This document shows positions 20,309-32,024 of a stretch of 64,000 bases of DNA, one piece after another. The number at the start of each line of letters is the position of its first letter. Position 1 is the first letter of the stretch. The stretch is from Nansenia antarctica. Its lineage: Eukaryota > Chordata > Actinopteri > Argentiniformes > Microstomatidae. The notes below the pieces were generated by a model. It worked only from the letters and a program-made list of their open reading frames with translations, was not told the origin of the DNA and ran no database searches. The stretch lies in NCBI GenBank assembly GCA_963989245.1, contig OZ022347.1, forward strand, positions 104,544-168,543, in the 5' to 3' direction. A program made the position numbers and the translations under genes.

Positions 20309-20717
20309 TAATTAAGCAATATCACATGAGAGGGAGTGCTGTTATACTGAATATCAGCACGGCTGTGATTCGGTCGTAGGTACGAGGCCGCAGGCAGTTC
20401 TTTAGTTAACAGTTCTTTTAGTTAACAGTAATAAGCGACAACAGATTATGATTTGTTTGTTTATTTCATCATTTATTTTGGCTCCGTCAACAAAAACATG
20501 TTCTGCAACTGAACTTCAGCTGGGCTGTTGCCTAGTAACCTGAACACAAACATCCGCAGGCTGGCTACTTTGTATTAACGGTCATTTAATAGAACACCTG
20601 TGCGGTGGAGAGTGATACATATAGTTAAAAGTCCCAGTGCTGTTATACTGGATATCAGCACTCATGGAATGCCTCTTGTCCAATCAAATTACTTGGTCGG
20701 AACTAACTGTTCTATAA
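20309..20717. mobile_element. MITE-like element, copy 2
   Basis: Same family as 501-885: AAGCAATATCACATGAGAGG at the left, CAATCAAATTACTTGGTCGG then AACTAACTGTTCTATAA at the right, with a similar interior (TTTGTTTGTTTATTTCATC; GTTGCCTAGTAACCTGAACA). Confidence 0.7.
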
Positions 20718-20979
20718 TCAACCTTATCTGGCTAACTAGAAGGGCAGAATGGAACTTGAACTCTACTACTACTTTTGATGAGCTGTGTTAACGGGGTGAA
20801 GAGGGCTTACTGCTCTCGACATTCCATTGTTGATTTTGTCATTGCATTGTGTATGTAATAATAATAATAATAATAATAACAATAATAATACATTTTATTT
20901 GTATGGCGCCTTTCAAAACACCCAAGGACACTTCACAGGGCAAAAGACACAGTAACATACAGTCAGGTTAAGTCAGTCA

Positions 20980-21019
20980 AGTCCACCTCTCTCTCTCTCT
21001 CTCTCTTATCAACATGTCC

Positions 21020-21066
<47 letters not shown>

Positions 21067-21076
21067 CAACATGTCC

Positions 21077-21123
<47 letters not shown>

Positions 21124-21135
21124 CAACATGCCCAC

Positions 21136-21195
<60 letters not shown>

Positions 21196-21216
21196 CAACA
21201 TGTCCACCTCTCTCTC
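20980..21216. repeat. CT microsatellite with TATCAACATGTCCAC spacers
   Basis: Four or five (CT)n tracts separated by TTATCAACATGTCCACCT (or GCCCACCT). The same spacer recurs at 26590-26660, so the two loci share a composite repeat on either side of the LINE at 21217-25850. Confidence 0.95.
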
Positions 21217-21425
21217 AATTTTCAATTTCAAAGGGCTTTATTGGCATGGGAAACATACATTTACATTGCCAAAGCATGTGAAGTGTGAAGATAAAAACAA
21301 AAACAAAAAGAATGTAATGTACATACTAGAATAAATAAATAGATTACATACTAGATTACAAATAAATAGATTACAAATAGATTACATACTAGAATAAATA
21401 AATTCAATAAAACGTATTTCAATTC

Positions 21426-22256
21426 TTATGGTGGTTTTAGCCCATTTGATTGCCTTTTTCTATCACAGCAGCTAACAAATCTTGCTGCTGTGTTTGCACA
21501 TTGCTGTACCTCACCCAGCAGATATGGTAGCCTTTTGACATTGGTCAAGTCCTCAAAGTCTCCCTGGATGTTGGTGATCAGTGGGAAGTATGTGTCCCTG
21601 ATGTCCTTGTACAGCTGGCAGGTAGTTAAGAAGTGTAGCTCTGTTTCCACCTGGTTTTGTGTGCAGTGGGTGCACAGTCTGTCTGGTGGGCTGGGGAGCC
21701 AGGTCTGCCTGTGGCGGCCTTTCTCGATGGCCAGGTTGTGTTCACTGAGTCTGTACATAGTCAAAGATTTCCTTAGCTTTGGGTCTGTCACAGTACTCAG
21801 GTATTCTGCCACTGTGTATTTTCTGTTTAGGGCCAAATAGCATTCCAATTTGCTCTGGTTTTTGGTTGATTCTTGCCAATGTGTCAGGTAGTTTTCTTTT
21901 TGTTTTCTTATAATTTGGTTTAGTCTAATAGGTGGCTCTGCTTGTGACTGTGAGAGTCCCAGAACTAGCTGGCTGAGGGGGCATCTCCCTAGAGTCTCTC
22001 TGTGGGTAAGGGCTTTGTTGTGGAGCGTGTCAGGGTGACTTTCTTTTAGGTGGTTGTAAAATTTAAACGCTCTCTTTTGAATTTGTATAATTAGTGGGTA
22101 TCGTCCTAATTCTGCTCTGCATGCGTTATTTTGTGTTTTGCGTTGGATACGAAGAATGGATTTGCAGAACTCTGCATGCAGAGTGAGTCTCAATTTGGTG
22201 TTTGTCCCATTTTGCAAAATCTTGGTTGGCAGGTGGACCCCAGACCTCGCAACCAT
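21426..22256 (-). pseudogene. LINE family A, C-terminal region
   Basis: A 276-codon open stretch forming the C-terminal part of the LINE polyprotein, downstream of the reverse-transcriptase core. A cysteine/histidine cluster CTHCTQNQVETELHFLTTC (CX2C...HX4C spacing) lies about 80 residues before the end. This is typical of the nucleic-acid-binding C-terminus of several non-LTR clades. It ends at TAA near 21426, followed by a short 3' UTR. The apparent start is not a natural start: the upstream coding continues in another frame (22126-22545) after a frameshift around 22200. Confidence 0.75.
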
Positions 22257-22745
22257 AGAGGGAAATGGGTTCTATAACGGAGTCCAATAATTTGAGCCAG
22301 ATTTGAATAGGGATGTCTAACTTGATGTTCCTTTTGATGGCGTAAAAAGCCCTCCTTGCCTTATCTCTCAGGTCGTTCACAGCTTTGTTGAAGCTACCTG
22401 TGGTGCTGATGTTTAGGTCGAGGTAGGTATAATTCTTTGTATGTTCTAGGGCAATTGTATCTAGGAAGAATTTGAATTTGTGGTGCTGGAGGCTGGATCT
22501 TTTTGGGAAAATCATAATTTTCGTCTTAGTGAGATTCACTGTCAAGGCCCAGGTCTGGGATGGGAGAATTGGTATAGAAGGTCGAGGTGCTGTTGTAGCC
22601 CTTCTTTGGTTGGGGACAGCAGCACCAGGTCATCAGCAAACAGTAGACAGTTGACTTCTGTGTCTACTAGGGGGATGCCAGGTGCTGCAGACTGCTCTAA
22701 TGTTTTTGCATATAGATGTTGAAGAGGGTTGGACTCAAGCTGCAT
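22126..22745 (-). pseudogene. LINE family A, reverse-transcriptase catalytic half
   Basis: Two overlapping frames hold the RT palm. The stretch 22745-22542 carries NCLLFADDLVLLS, with the catalytic FADD. The stretch 22545-22126 carries the following NLTKTKIMIFPK and YLDLNISTTGSF segments (RT motifs D and E region). Frameshifts near 22715 and 22545 separate these from each other and from the upstream RT motifs. The Asp pair is retained, but the protein cannot be made. Confidence 0.8.
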
Positions 22746-24163
22746 CCCTGTCTAACCCCCCGGCTTTGGGAAAAGAAGTCTGTGTGGTTTTTGACAATCT
22801 TAACAGCACACTTGTTGTTAGTGTACATTGACTTTATGATGTCGTAGGTTTTTCCTCCAACACCATTTTCCAACAGTGTGAATAGCAGACCTTTGTGCCA
22901 AATTGAATCAAAGGCTTTTTTTAAATCTACGAAGCAGGCGAATAGTTTGCTTTTGTTTTTGTTTATTTGGTTGTCAATTAGGGTGCTGAGGGTGAATATA
23001 TGGTCTGTTGTATGATACTTTGGTAAAAAACCAATTTGGGATTTGCTTAGGACATTGTTTACAGTGAGGTAATGTAGGAGTCTGTGGTTGATGATCATGC
23101 AGAGGATTTTCCCAAGGTTGCTGTTGACACAGATCCCACGGTAGTTATTTGGATCAGATTTATCTCCACTTTTGTGGAGCGGCGTTATCAATCCTTGGTT
23201 CCAAATATTGGGGAAGATCCCAGAGCTAAGGACAATGTTGAAGAGTTTTAATATAGCCAATTGGAATTTGACGTCTGTGAATTTTAGCATTTCATTTAGG
23301 ATGCCATCGACACCACAGGCCTTCTTAGTTTCGAGTGAATTTATTTTGTCCTGTACTTCCTTTAGTGTAATTGGAGAGTCTAGCGGGTTCTGGTAGTCTT
23401 TTATGGCTGACTCTAAACGTTGTAGTTTATCTTGTATGTGTCTTTGCTGTTTATTTTTCTCTATTGGACCAAAGAGATTGGAGAAGTGATTTACCCATAT
23501 ATCTCCATTTTGGATGGGTAGATCCTCATGTTTTTGTTTATTTAGTGTGTTCCATTTTTCCCAGAATTTGTTTGTTTTTATGGATTCCTCTATAGAGTGT
23601 AGCTGGTTTCTAACATGATGGTCCCTTTTTTTCTTTAATGTATTTTTATACAGTTTTAATGTTTCACCATAGTGAAGACGTGTGCTCTGGTTGTCTGGGT
23701 CTCTATGTTTCTGGTTTGATAGGTTCCTTAGTTCCTTTCTGAGGTTTTGACACTCGTTGTCGAACCATTTGTCATTGTTGTTATTTCTGGGGGGTTTTCT
23801 ATTTGAGGCCTTTAGGTCAGATAAGGAGGCTGAAAGGTCAAATATATTATTAAGGTTTTCTACTGCCTTGTTTACACCTTCACTGTTGTATTGAAAGGTT
23901 TTTTTCAGGAACTGGTCTAATAGTGATTGAACTTGTTGTTGTCTAATAGCGTTTTGATATGTTTCAACACTACCTTCCTTCCATTTGTAGTCTTTTTTAA
24001 TAGTGTGTAGTTTGGTAGGTTTTACTACTTCATGATTGGGTGTTGAACTGTTCAGGTAGACTGTGGTTTTGCTGTGGTCTGACAGGGGTGTTAATGGGCT
24101 GATTGTGAACGCTCTGAGAGACACCAGGCTAAGGTCAGTGATGAAGTAATCTACTGTACTGTT
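22697..24163 (-). pseudogene. LINE family A, endonuclease end and RT fingers/palm
   Basis: An open stretch of about 490 codons. It starts just after the inserted second LINE with STVDYFITD and LSDHSKTTVYL, whose SDH is the last catalytic motif of AP-type endonucleases. It continues through a linker rich in K/N into RT motifs: LITPLHKSGDKSDPNNYRGI (motif 1-2 region), LSKSQIGFLP, FVDLKKAFDSIWH (motif A, catalytic D) and RGVRQGCSLSPTLFNIY (motif B). It stops at 22697 because of a frameshift. The first codons at 24164-24214 belong to the inserted LINE tail. Confidence 0.85.
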
Positions 24164-25118
24164 GAATGAATGAATGGTCTTTATTGTCATTGATATAATA
24201 CAGGTACCATACAACGAAATTTGGGAGGGGGGGCTCCCCTGGTGCTAGGAAAAAAACTAAAAACAAGAAGGGAAAATAGCTGGTTTACATAAATAAAGGC
24301 TATGTACACTATCCACTATACTATACTATACAAATAAAACACTGTGCTGTACTCTATGCTATGCTATACCTATTCTAACATTTCCTATCTCTGAACCTTA
24401 TGTACCCGAGGGTTGTCATATTGCACATAGTGTTATTGCACATTCATTTAAAGTGTCGCAGTTTGCAGGTTTGAAATGTTCACAGTTGTGTTTCAGTATT
24501 GCACTTGATTACAATCTAGTAGCTGCCATCAAATTGTCTAGATTGTCCAGGGCCTAGAACCTAGGTCTTTGCTGTGTTCAGGGCCTGAATGGCCCTGGGG
24601 TAGAAGCTGAGCTTCAGTCTATTTGTCCTTGCGAACATGGTCCTGAACCGCCTGTCCGAGGGCAGCCGAGCAAAGTGTTCGTTCCCAGGGTGGGATGGGT
24701 CTCTGGAGATCTTGGAGGCCTTCCTGAGGCAGCGTGTGTTGTACAGCTCTTCCAGAGAGGGTAGGGGGTCGCCGGTGATCTTCTGGGCCGATCTCACGAC
24801 TCTCTGTAGCGCATTCCTCTCTGCGGCTGTGCAACTGGAGAACCACACGCAGATGCAGTAGGTGAGGATGCTCTCCACTGTGCAGCGGTAGAAGGTCACA
24901 AGCAGCTCCTGTCTGATGTGGTTTTTCCTGAGGACTCTCAGGAAGTAGAGCCGCTGTTGTGCCTTCTTGATGATGGCTGCTGTGTTGGTCTTCCAGGACA
25001 GGTCATCCTGTATGTGCACCCCCAGGAATCGGAGGGTTGAGACTCTCTCCACGCTCCCTCCATCGACGAGCAGGGGCTGGACCTCAGATTTTTTCCTCCT
25101 GAAGTCCACGATGATGAT
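24164..25118 (-). mobile_element. Inserted 5'-truncated LINE (family B, CR1/L2/Rex1-like)
   Basis: A 955-bp insertion ending in (ATTC)n on its 3' side (24164-24177), preceded by a GACAATAAAGACC tail. It carries the RT C-terminal half (IIVDFRRKKSEVQPLLVDGG, LRFLGVHIQDDLSW, AQQRLYFLRVLRK, RCLRKASKISRDPSHPG) and ends NTAKT with TAG near 24561. The insertion site is flanked by only GTT (24161-24163, 25119-25121), compatible with the minimal duplications of CR1/L2-type LINEs. A + strand relative lies at 52456-53560. Confidence 0.85.
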
Positions 25119-25835
25119 GTTACCCAGAGATGAGCTGTAGGTGTACCTACCATAGGAGTCTCCTCGAAGCCTACCGTTGTCTATGTACAGTCCCAGTGAA
25201 CGACAGAGCTGTAGGAGTTGTGACCCATGTTTGTTTGTTGCCTTGTCGTAGCTGTGTCTGGGGGGGCATATTGGGGAGGGGATGTTACCACCTCCTGGTA
25301 GGTGTTTGTCACCCTGTGTGCTGAGAGTGTCAGGTTCTCGTCCTGTCCTGGCGTTGAGGTCTCCACAGACTACAATGTGACCACATGACTGGAAATGGTT
25401 AATTTCCTCCTCAAGGATGGAGAACATGTCATCTTTAAAATATGGGGATTCAATTGGGGGGATGTATGTAGCACACAGGAGGATATTTTTCTCGTTTGAG
25501 GTAAGTTCCTTATTTATTTCTAGCCATATGTAGAAAGCTCCTGTTTTGATTGGCGTGATGGAGTGAGAGAGTTCTAATTTGTGCCATATTATGATACCTC
25601 CCGAGTCTCGTCCCTGTCTGATCCCAGGTAGCTTGGTGGATGGTACTACCAGCTCTCTATAGTTGGCGGGACAGCCAGTGGGACCATCTCCTCTATACCA
25701 TGTCTCCTGTAGGATAATTATGTCTGTGTTTGAAATTTCTTTCGTGAAGTCTGGGTTTCTGCTCTTAATGCCAAAGGCAGTCGACCTCAGACCTTGAATG
25801 TTCCTGGATGATATTGTTAAGGATTTGTATTCCAT
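25119..25835 (-). pseudogene. LINE family A, AP-type endonuclease N-terminal part
   Basis: The start at 25835 gives MEYKSLTISSRNIQGLRSTA, the usual opening of AP-like endonucleases. LQETW (catalytic Glu) and VVCGDLNARTG (catalytic Asp/Asn) follow. The domain is cut after YSSSLGN, and its last catalytic motif (SDH) lies beyond the insertion, near 24080. Translation would run on into the inserted LINE and give a 424-codon chimaera. Confidence 0.85.
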
Positions 25836-26018
25836 GTTGTTTTTGTTCTAATGGTTTTAGTCCCGGACCATGACTGCGTAGAGCTCACTGAGCATCTGGT
25901 GTATGCTCAGGTCGTAGGGTGGGGCTCTGCTAGGTGTAGGTTTTGGGCTTCCTCTGTTCACAGCCTGCGCATATGTGTGGTATGGGGATGGCAGGGGCGG
26001 GGTGGGCCTGGCCTGGGG

Positions 26019-26592
26019 TGCAGCAGGGTGTCTATTTGGTGCAGCCGGGAGACCTCTGGGTGTAGCAGGCTGTCCTCTAGATGTAGCAGGGTGTCCTCTA
26101 GATGCAGCAGGGTGTCCTCTACATGCAGCAGGGTGTCCTCTAGATGTAGCAGGGTGTCCTCTAGATGTAGCAGGGTGTCCTCTAGATGTAGCAGGGTGTT
26201 CTCTACATGCAGCAGGGTGTCCTCTAGATGCAGCAGGGTGTCCTCTAGATGTAGCAGGGTGTCCTCTACATGCAGCAGGGTGTCCTCTAGATGCAGCAGG
26301 GTGTCCTCTAGATGTAGCAGGGTGTCCTCTACATGCAGCAGGGTGTCCTCTAGATGCACCAGGGTGTTCTCTGGATGCAGCAGTCTGTCCTCTAGATGCA
26401 GCAGGGTGTCCACAAATGTAGCAGGGTGTCCTCTAGATGCAGCAGGGTGTCCTCTAGATGTAGCAGGGTGTTCTCTGGATGCAGCAGGGTGTCCACTAGA
26501 TGCAGCAGGGTGTCCTCTACATGCAGCAGGGTGTCCTCTAGATGTAGCAGGGTGTCCTCTAGATGCAGCAGGGTGTTCTCTGGATGCAGCAA
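26019..26592. repeat. 21-bp minisatellite, ~26 copies
   Basis: The unit is GTAGCAGGGTGTCCTCTAGA with R/Y variants at two positions, 21 bp. On the minus strand it reads as a perfect seven-residue periodicity LLHLEDT / LLHVEDT / LLHPENT. It sits directly 5' of the family A LINE. Confidence 0.95.
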
Positions 26593-26672
26593 CATGCCCA
26601 CCTCTCTCTCTTATCAACATGCCCACCTCTCTCTCTCTCTCTTATCAACATGCCCACCTTTCTTTCCCTCTG

Positions 26673-26703
<31 letters not shown>

Positions 26704-26865
26704 TGTCTTCAGGTGTGCTCCTAACCCATGTGATTTATTGGAGGGGGTTCGTCTTTGAAAGCGGAGACACAATAGAAGATTAGACACATTTACAACACAG
26801 ACCAGCCAACCATCACACGTACGCGTCAAGCGGATGCATGGTAAGTGTATGCATGAGTGTGTTTT

Positions 26866-28230
26866 GGCGCTTTTCCATTGACCGGCCCGGCACGGCTTGG
26901 CACGGCTCGCTTCGGCACGCTTTTGAACAGTTCTGGGTATTGACGCTTCTCCATTATACTGAGCGACCCGGGACAAGGAGGAGTTACGTGTCATAAGAGC
27001 ACTTCACTGTAATAAGTGCCGCTATACAGCTCAACAGGGGAAATGCTTTTTTTTGTTGGTGAACTACCGTAATAAGCCTAGAAAAGTTCAACTGTTCAAA
27101 AAGTGCAACTTCTCTGCTTTCAGAAACTGTTTCAATTTTTTAGATTGGGCATATAGTTCACGAATTACGGTAGTTTGAAGGAACAATCCTGTCTGCAACG
27201 GCAGCTCGGGTTTCGGAGCAAGACAATCTATCGGCATTAGTCAAATACATGCTCACATCCAGTCATCCGCTCACTGCTGTCCATCAAAAATGGCACATCC
27301 ATCAATAATATTACATAATAACAACTGCTCTGATTAGATTGCTTAGATTGTTTAATACATCAACGGGGGGAAAAGCGAGATGAACTCGCGAGTGTCATGC
27401 TTCCTTCATTGAACGGAAAGTCCTATCTATTCCATTCAAAGTGTTTTAGTCTTCCCCCTTTCCACTGGTAATAAGGAATTGGCAAGAATAGATCGATATA
27501 AATAGATCAACATAATGCAGCACTATCATGCACAGATCAGCCTTAAAACATGTAACGTTAGATATATAACGGTGCGACGTATTTCTACGGAAAGGCTGAC
27601 TGACGCGGGGCTCATTCAATCTCCGTGTTCGTTATAGATACGCTTGCAGCAGCGGGTGAACTCCCGGTTCATTGAGTTTACGGTTAAAAGCATAACTTCT
27701 CGGGGTGTCAGCGCGGTGGTTCAGGGCTCAAAATGACCGTATACCTATGGTGAAGTTAGCAAAGGAGTATTGTGTTTGTACCACCTTCACAGCCGGTGTT
27801 ATTCACAGACAAAGACGGTGCATAATAGCGATTTTTGTGTTATGCTTGTTGTAAATAAAAGTTCTATGGTGCATTGAAATGACATTAAACTAAGATAATA
27901 CGATGGTTAGCATAATTTTTCGAATCTTTATTAATAAGCTATTACAGAAACTGTAGTGACATTTTCCAAGAGCGAATGTGGTATTTAAAGATGGCGGTTA
28001 GTGATGAAATCTATGAACATGGGATGACGATTTCCATTAACCAATCAACAGTGTGCAGCGTCACACGTCACACGCAGCCTGGCAAAAAGGTTCCGGGTCT
28101 CAAAAAAGGTTCCTGCCCTCGATGGGTAGCTAAAGAAGCGACCCGACCCGACCCAGGCCGACAAATGGAAAAGCGCCAAAGAAGCAGGCCAGCCCGGGCT
28201 GACCCGGGTCAGCCCTCTAGTGGAAAAGCC
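26866..28230. mobile_element. Non-autonomous DNA element with GGCGCTTTTCCATT termini
   Basis: Left end GGCGCTTTTCCATTGACCGG (26866). Inverse matches lie at 28158-28177 (ACAAATGGAAAAGCGCC) and again, more diverged, at 28205-28230 (AGTGGAAAAGCCCC). G/C-rich direct repeats (CGGCACGGCTTGGCACGGCT; GACCCGACCCGACCC) lie inside both ends. No transposase is visible, and the 90-codon ORF at 27976-28248 runs through the terminus and is rejected. The superfamily and target duplication are not determined. Confidence 0.6.
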
Positions 28231-28257
28231 CCATTTGTGTGTGTATGACGCATGTGT

Positions 28258-28485
28258 GAGAGGTGAGGAGAGAGAGGGAGAGGAGGAGGGAGGGAGAGAG
28301 AGAAGGGGAGAGAGAGAGAGAGAGAAAGAGAAAGGGGGAAAGAGAGGGGGAGGGAGAGTGGGAGAGGTGGAGGAAGGGGGAGAGAGAGAGGGAGAGAGAA
28401 AGAGAAAGAGGGGGAGGGAGAGTGGGAGAGGGAGAGTGGGAGAGGTGGAGGAAGGGGGAGAGAGAGAGAGAGGGGGGGGGGGGGG
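28258..28485. repeat. GA-rich low-complexity tract
   Basis: Purine-only GAGAGG/GGGAGA repeats, followed by a G run. A CT/CA microsatellite follows at 28600-28658 after a short LINE tail (CTTTATTTATCCCTGAAGGG, 28548). Confidence 0.95.
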
Positions 28486-28597
28486 AGAGGCGTTTGACAC
28501 GTCAAGTTTGTTTGGGTGTAATAAACGTACAGATACAGAGCACTTTATTTATCCCTGAAGGGCAATTCAGTTTCCACAGTTCATGGCCACAAACACA

Positions 28598-28659
<62 letters not shown>

Positions 28660-28709
28660 GATATCATACTATACTATGTTCTTTTTTTCACTTCATATTT
28701 TTTTCCCTA

Positions 28710-30990
28710 GGATATAAAGGGAAACCTAGGATATAGAGAGACACCTAGGATATAAAGGTTTCATATAGGATATAAAGAGAAACCTAGGATATAAAGGGAA
28801 ACCTAGGATATAGAGAGAAACCTAGGATATAGAGAGAAACCTAGGATATAAAGAGAAACCTAGGATATAAAGAGAAACCTAGGATATAAAGGGAAACCTA
28901 GGATATAGAGAGAAACCTAGGATATAAAGAGAAACCTAGGATATAAAGAGAAACTTAGGATATAAAGAGGAACCTAGGATGGAAAGAGAAACCTAGGATA
29001 TAGAGAGAAACTTAGGATATAAAGAGGAACCTAGGATGGAAAGAGAAACCTAGGATATAAAGAGAAACCTAGGATATAAAGAGAAACCTAGGATATAAAG
29101 AGAAACCTAGGATATAAAGAGAAACCTAGGATATAGAGAGAAACCTAGGATATAAAGGGAAACCTAGGATATAGAGAGAAACCTAGGATATAAAGAGAAA
29201 CCTAGGATATAAAGAGAAACCTAGGATATAAAGGGAAACCTAGGATATAAAGAGAAACCTAGGATATAAAGAGAAACCTAGGATATAGAGAGAAACCTAG
29301 GATATAAAGAGAAACCTAGGATATAAAGAGAAACCTAGGATATAGAGAGAAACCAGGGATATAAAGGGACACCTAGGATATAAAGAGAAACCTAGGATAT
29401 AAAGGTTTCATATAGGATATAAAGAGAAACCTAGGATATAAAGAGAAACCTAGGATATAAAGAGAAACCTAGGATATAAAGGGAAACCTAGGATATAGAG
29501 AGAAACCTAGGATATAAAGAGAAACCTAGGATATAAAGAGAAACCTAGGATATAGAGAGAAACCTATGATATAGAGAGAAACCTAGGATATAAAGAGAAA
29601 CCTAGGATGTATAGAGAAACCTAGGATATAAAGAGAAACCTAGGATATAAAGGGAAACCTAGGATATAAAGAGAAACCTAGGATATAAAGAGAAACCTAG
29701 GATATAAAGAGAAACCTAGGATATAAAGGGAAACCTAGGATATAAAGAGAAACCTAGGATATAAAGAGAAACCTAGGATATAAAGGGAAACCTAGGATAT
29801 AAAGGTTTCATATAGGATATAAAGAGAAACCTAGGATATAAAGGGAAACCTAGGATATAGAGAGAAACCTAGGATATAGAGAGAAACCTAGGATATAGAG
29901 AGAAACCTAGGATATAAAGAGAAACCTAGGATATAAAGAGAAACCTAGGATATAAAGAGAAACCTAGGATATAAAGGGAAACCTAGGATATAAAGAGAAA
30001 CCTAGGATGTATAGAGAAACCTAGGATATAAAGAGAAACCTAGGATATAAAGGGAAACCTAGGATATAAAGAGAAACCTAGGATATAAAGAGAAACCTAG
30101 GATATAAAGGGAAACCTAGGATATAAAGAGAAACCTAGGATATAGAGAGAAACCTAGGATATAGAGAGAAACCTAGGATATAAAGAGAAACCTAGGATAT
30201 AAAGAGAAACCTAGGATAGAAAGAGAAACCTAGGATAGAGAGAGAAACCTAGGATATAAAGAGAAACCTAGGATAGAGAGAGAAACCTAGGATAGAAAGA
30301 GAAACCTAGGATAGAAAGAGAAACCTAGGATATAAAGAGAAACCTAGGATATAAAGGGAAACCTAGGATATAGAGGGAAACCTAGGATATAGAGAGATAC
30401 CTAGGATATAGAGAGAAACCTAGGATATAAAGAGAAACCTAGGATATAAAGAGAAACCTAGGACATAAAGAGAAACCTAGGACATAAAGAGAAACCTAGG
30501 ATATAAAGAGAAACCTAGGATATAAAGAGAAACCTAGGATAGAAAGAGAAACCTAGGATATAAAGAGAAACCTAGGATATAAAGGGAAACCTAGGATATA
30601 AAGAGAAACCTAGGATATAAAGGGAAACCTAGGATATAAAGAGAAACCTAGGATATAAAGGGAAACCTAGGATAGAAAGAGAAACCTAGGATATAGAGAG
30701 AAACCTAGGATATAAAGAGAAACCTAGGATAGAAAGAGAAACCTAGGATACAAAGAGAAACCTAGGATATAAAGAGAAACCTAGGATATAAAGGGAAACC
30801 TAGGATATAAAGAGAAATCTAGGATATAAAGAGAAATCTAGGATATAAAGAGAAATCTAGGATATAAAGAGAAATCTAGGATATAAAGAGAAACCTAGGA
30901 TATAAAGGGAAACCTAGGATATAAAGAGAAACCTAGGATATAGAGAGAAACCTAGGATATAGAGAGAAACCTAGGATATAAAGAGAAACC
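28710..30990. repeat. 19-bp minisatellite, ~120 copies (2.3 kb)
   Basis: The unit is CCTAGGATATAAAGAGAAA (19 bp) with A/G alternations (ATAGAGAG, AAAGGG, GGAAAG). A variant block AAAGGTTTCATATAGGATAT recurs at about 28755, 29402 and 29803, indicating segmental duplication of groups of units. Every unit contains the palindrome CCTAGG. The array ends exactly where the Harbinger-like MITE begins. Confidence 0.97.
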
Positions 30991-30993
30991 TAA

Positions 30994-31820
30994 TACGGGG
31001 TACACACATAAGGAGTTTTTGGCCGGTTTTGGCACGATTTTGGGATGTCTGAAAACGACAGAAAACGAGAGAAAACGCCCGGTTATCAGATGGATCTTAA
31101 CATTTTCCTATAACAAAATCCTGTGGTGTGAGGTGTGTTAAGAGTCAATTCTCTTCAATTGTGCAATCAACTCTCAACTCTCAACCTGCTCGGAAAATGG
31201 GCGTGGGGAACGACAGATTCCGGACTCTCTAGTCTCGTTCCCCAAGCCAGAAATCTCGCGTGAACCCATCCTTTTAATATTGCCTTTAAATTACAAAATA
31301 ATTAAATTAAGATTATATAATGCTTAAAGCACTTTGAGCCGCAACGTTTGCAGGAAAAGCGCTATACAAATAAAGTTATTATTATCTAACGTAGTACCCT
31401 GACTGACCTGTACGAGACAACCATGTGCGACAGGGCAAATAAAGTGCAGAAAAACGAAAAGAAGAAGTCAGCTCGCTTCTTGATTGGCGAGCAGGGTTGC
31501 CAGATGGGAATGACATTTTCCACCCTAACCACAGTCTAAAACCGCTAATTCCACCAAACAATCTGGCAACCCTATGATTTCTGGTCGGAAGTATTGAACG
31601 CATTTCACATTTACGATTGCCGGCCACGCCCATTTTCCGAGCAGGTTGCCAGGAGAGTTGATTGCACAATTGAAGAGAAGTGACTCTTAACACACCTCAC
31701 ACCCCAGGATTCTGTTATAGGAAAATGTTAAGATCCATCTGATAACCGGGCGTTTTCTGTCGTTTTCAGACATCCGAAAATCGCTGAAATCGCTGAAACT
31801 CCGTATGTGTGTACCCCGCT
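30994..31820. mobile_element. MITE with ~200-bp inverted ends (Harbinger-like)
   Basis: The termini CGGGGTACACACATA (left) and TATGTGTGTACCCCG (right) are inverted, and the similarity extends about 200 bp inward (TGTCTGAAAACGACAGAAAA; AGATGGATCTTAACATTTTC). TAA flanks both ends (30991-30993, 31821-31823), fitting the 3-bp TAA/TTA target duplication of PIF/Harbinger elements. A family E LINE tail (31260-31385) is nested inside. No transposase is present. Confidence 0.8.
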
Positions 31821-32024
31821 TAAATGGCAAAATAAAGGGTTCAAACAACATCACTTGATTTAGCCAACGCACAACACCTGTGTCAAAAATGTCACCTAGT
31901 GGCTAGGCATCAAGGGAATTGTAGTCTTAGGTTTAGTGGACTACAAAAACATACACAAGTGTTCATGAGACAGGAAACACCCAAATCTAATATTTACAAT
32001 ATATAGGTGTAGAGGTGTAGGGAC

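Larger units (their letters stand above)
21217..25850 (-). mobile_element. Near-complete APE-type LINE (family A), decayed and interrupted
   Basis: A minus-strand non-LTR retrotransposon. From its 5' side it carries an AP-type endonuclease (from 25835 down), a reverse transcriptase, a C-terminal zinc-finger region and a 3' tail GCCAATAAAGCCCTTTGAAA ending at about 21217. It is interrupted by a second LINE at 24164-25118. At least three frameshifts (near 22715, 22545 and 22200) make it inactive. The clade is not certain: the organisation fits the Jockey/I/CR1 broad group, and no RNase H domain is evident. Confidence 0.85.

Noticed and set aside
25958..26626. 222-codon HLEDTLL-repeat protein as a real gene
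   Set aside because: Nearly all of it is the 21-bp minisatellite; the non-repeat ends are low-complexity or proline-rich and unsupported.
27976..28248. 90-codon ORF
   Set aside because: Lies across the right terminus of a non-autonomous DNA element and shows no domain.
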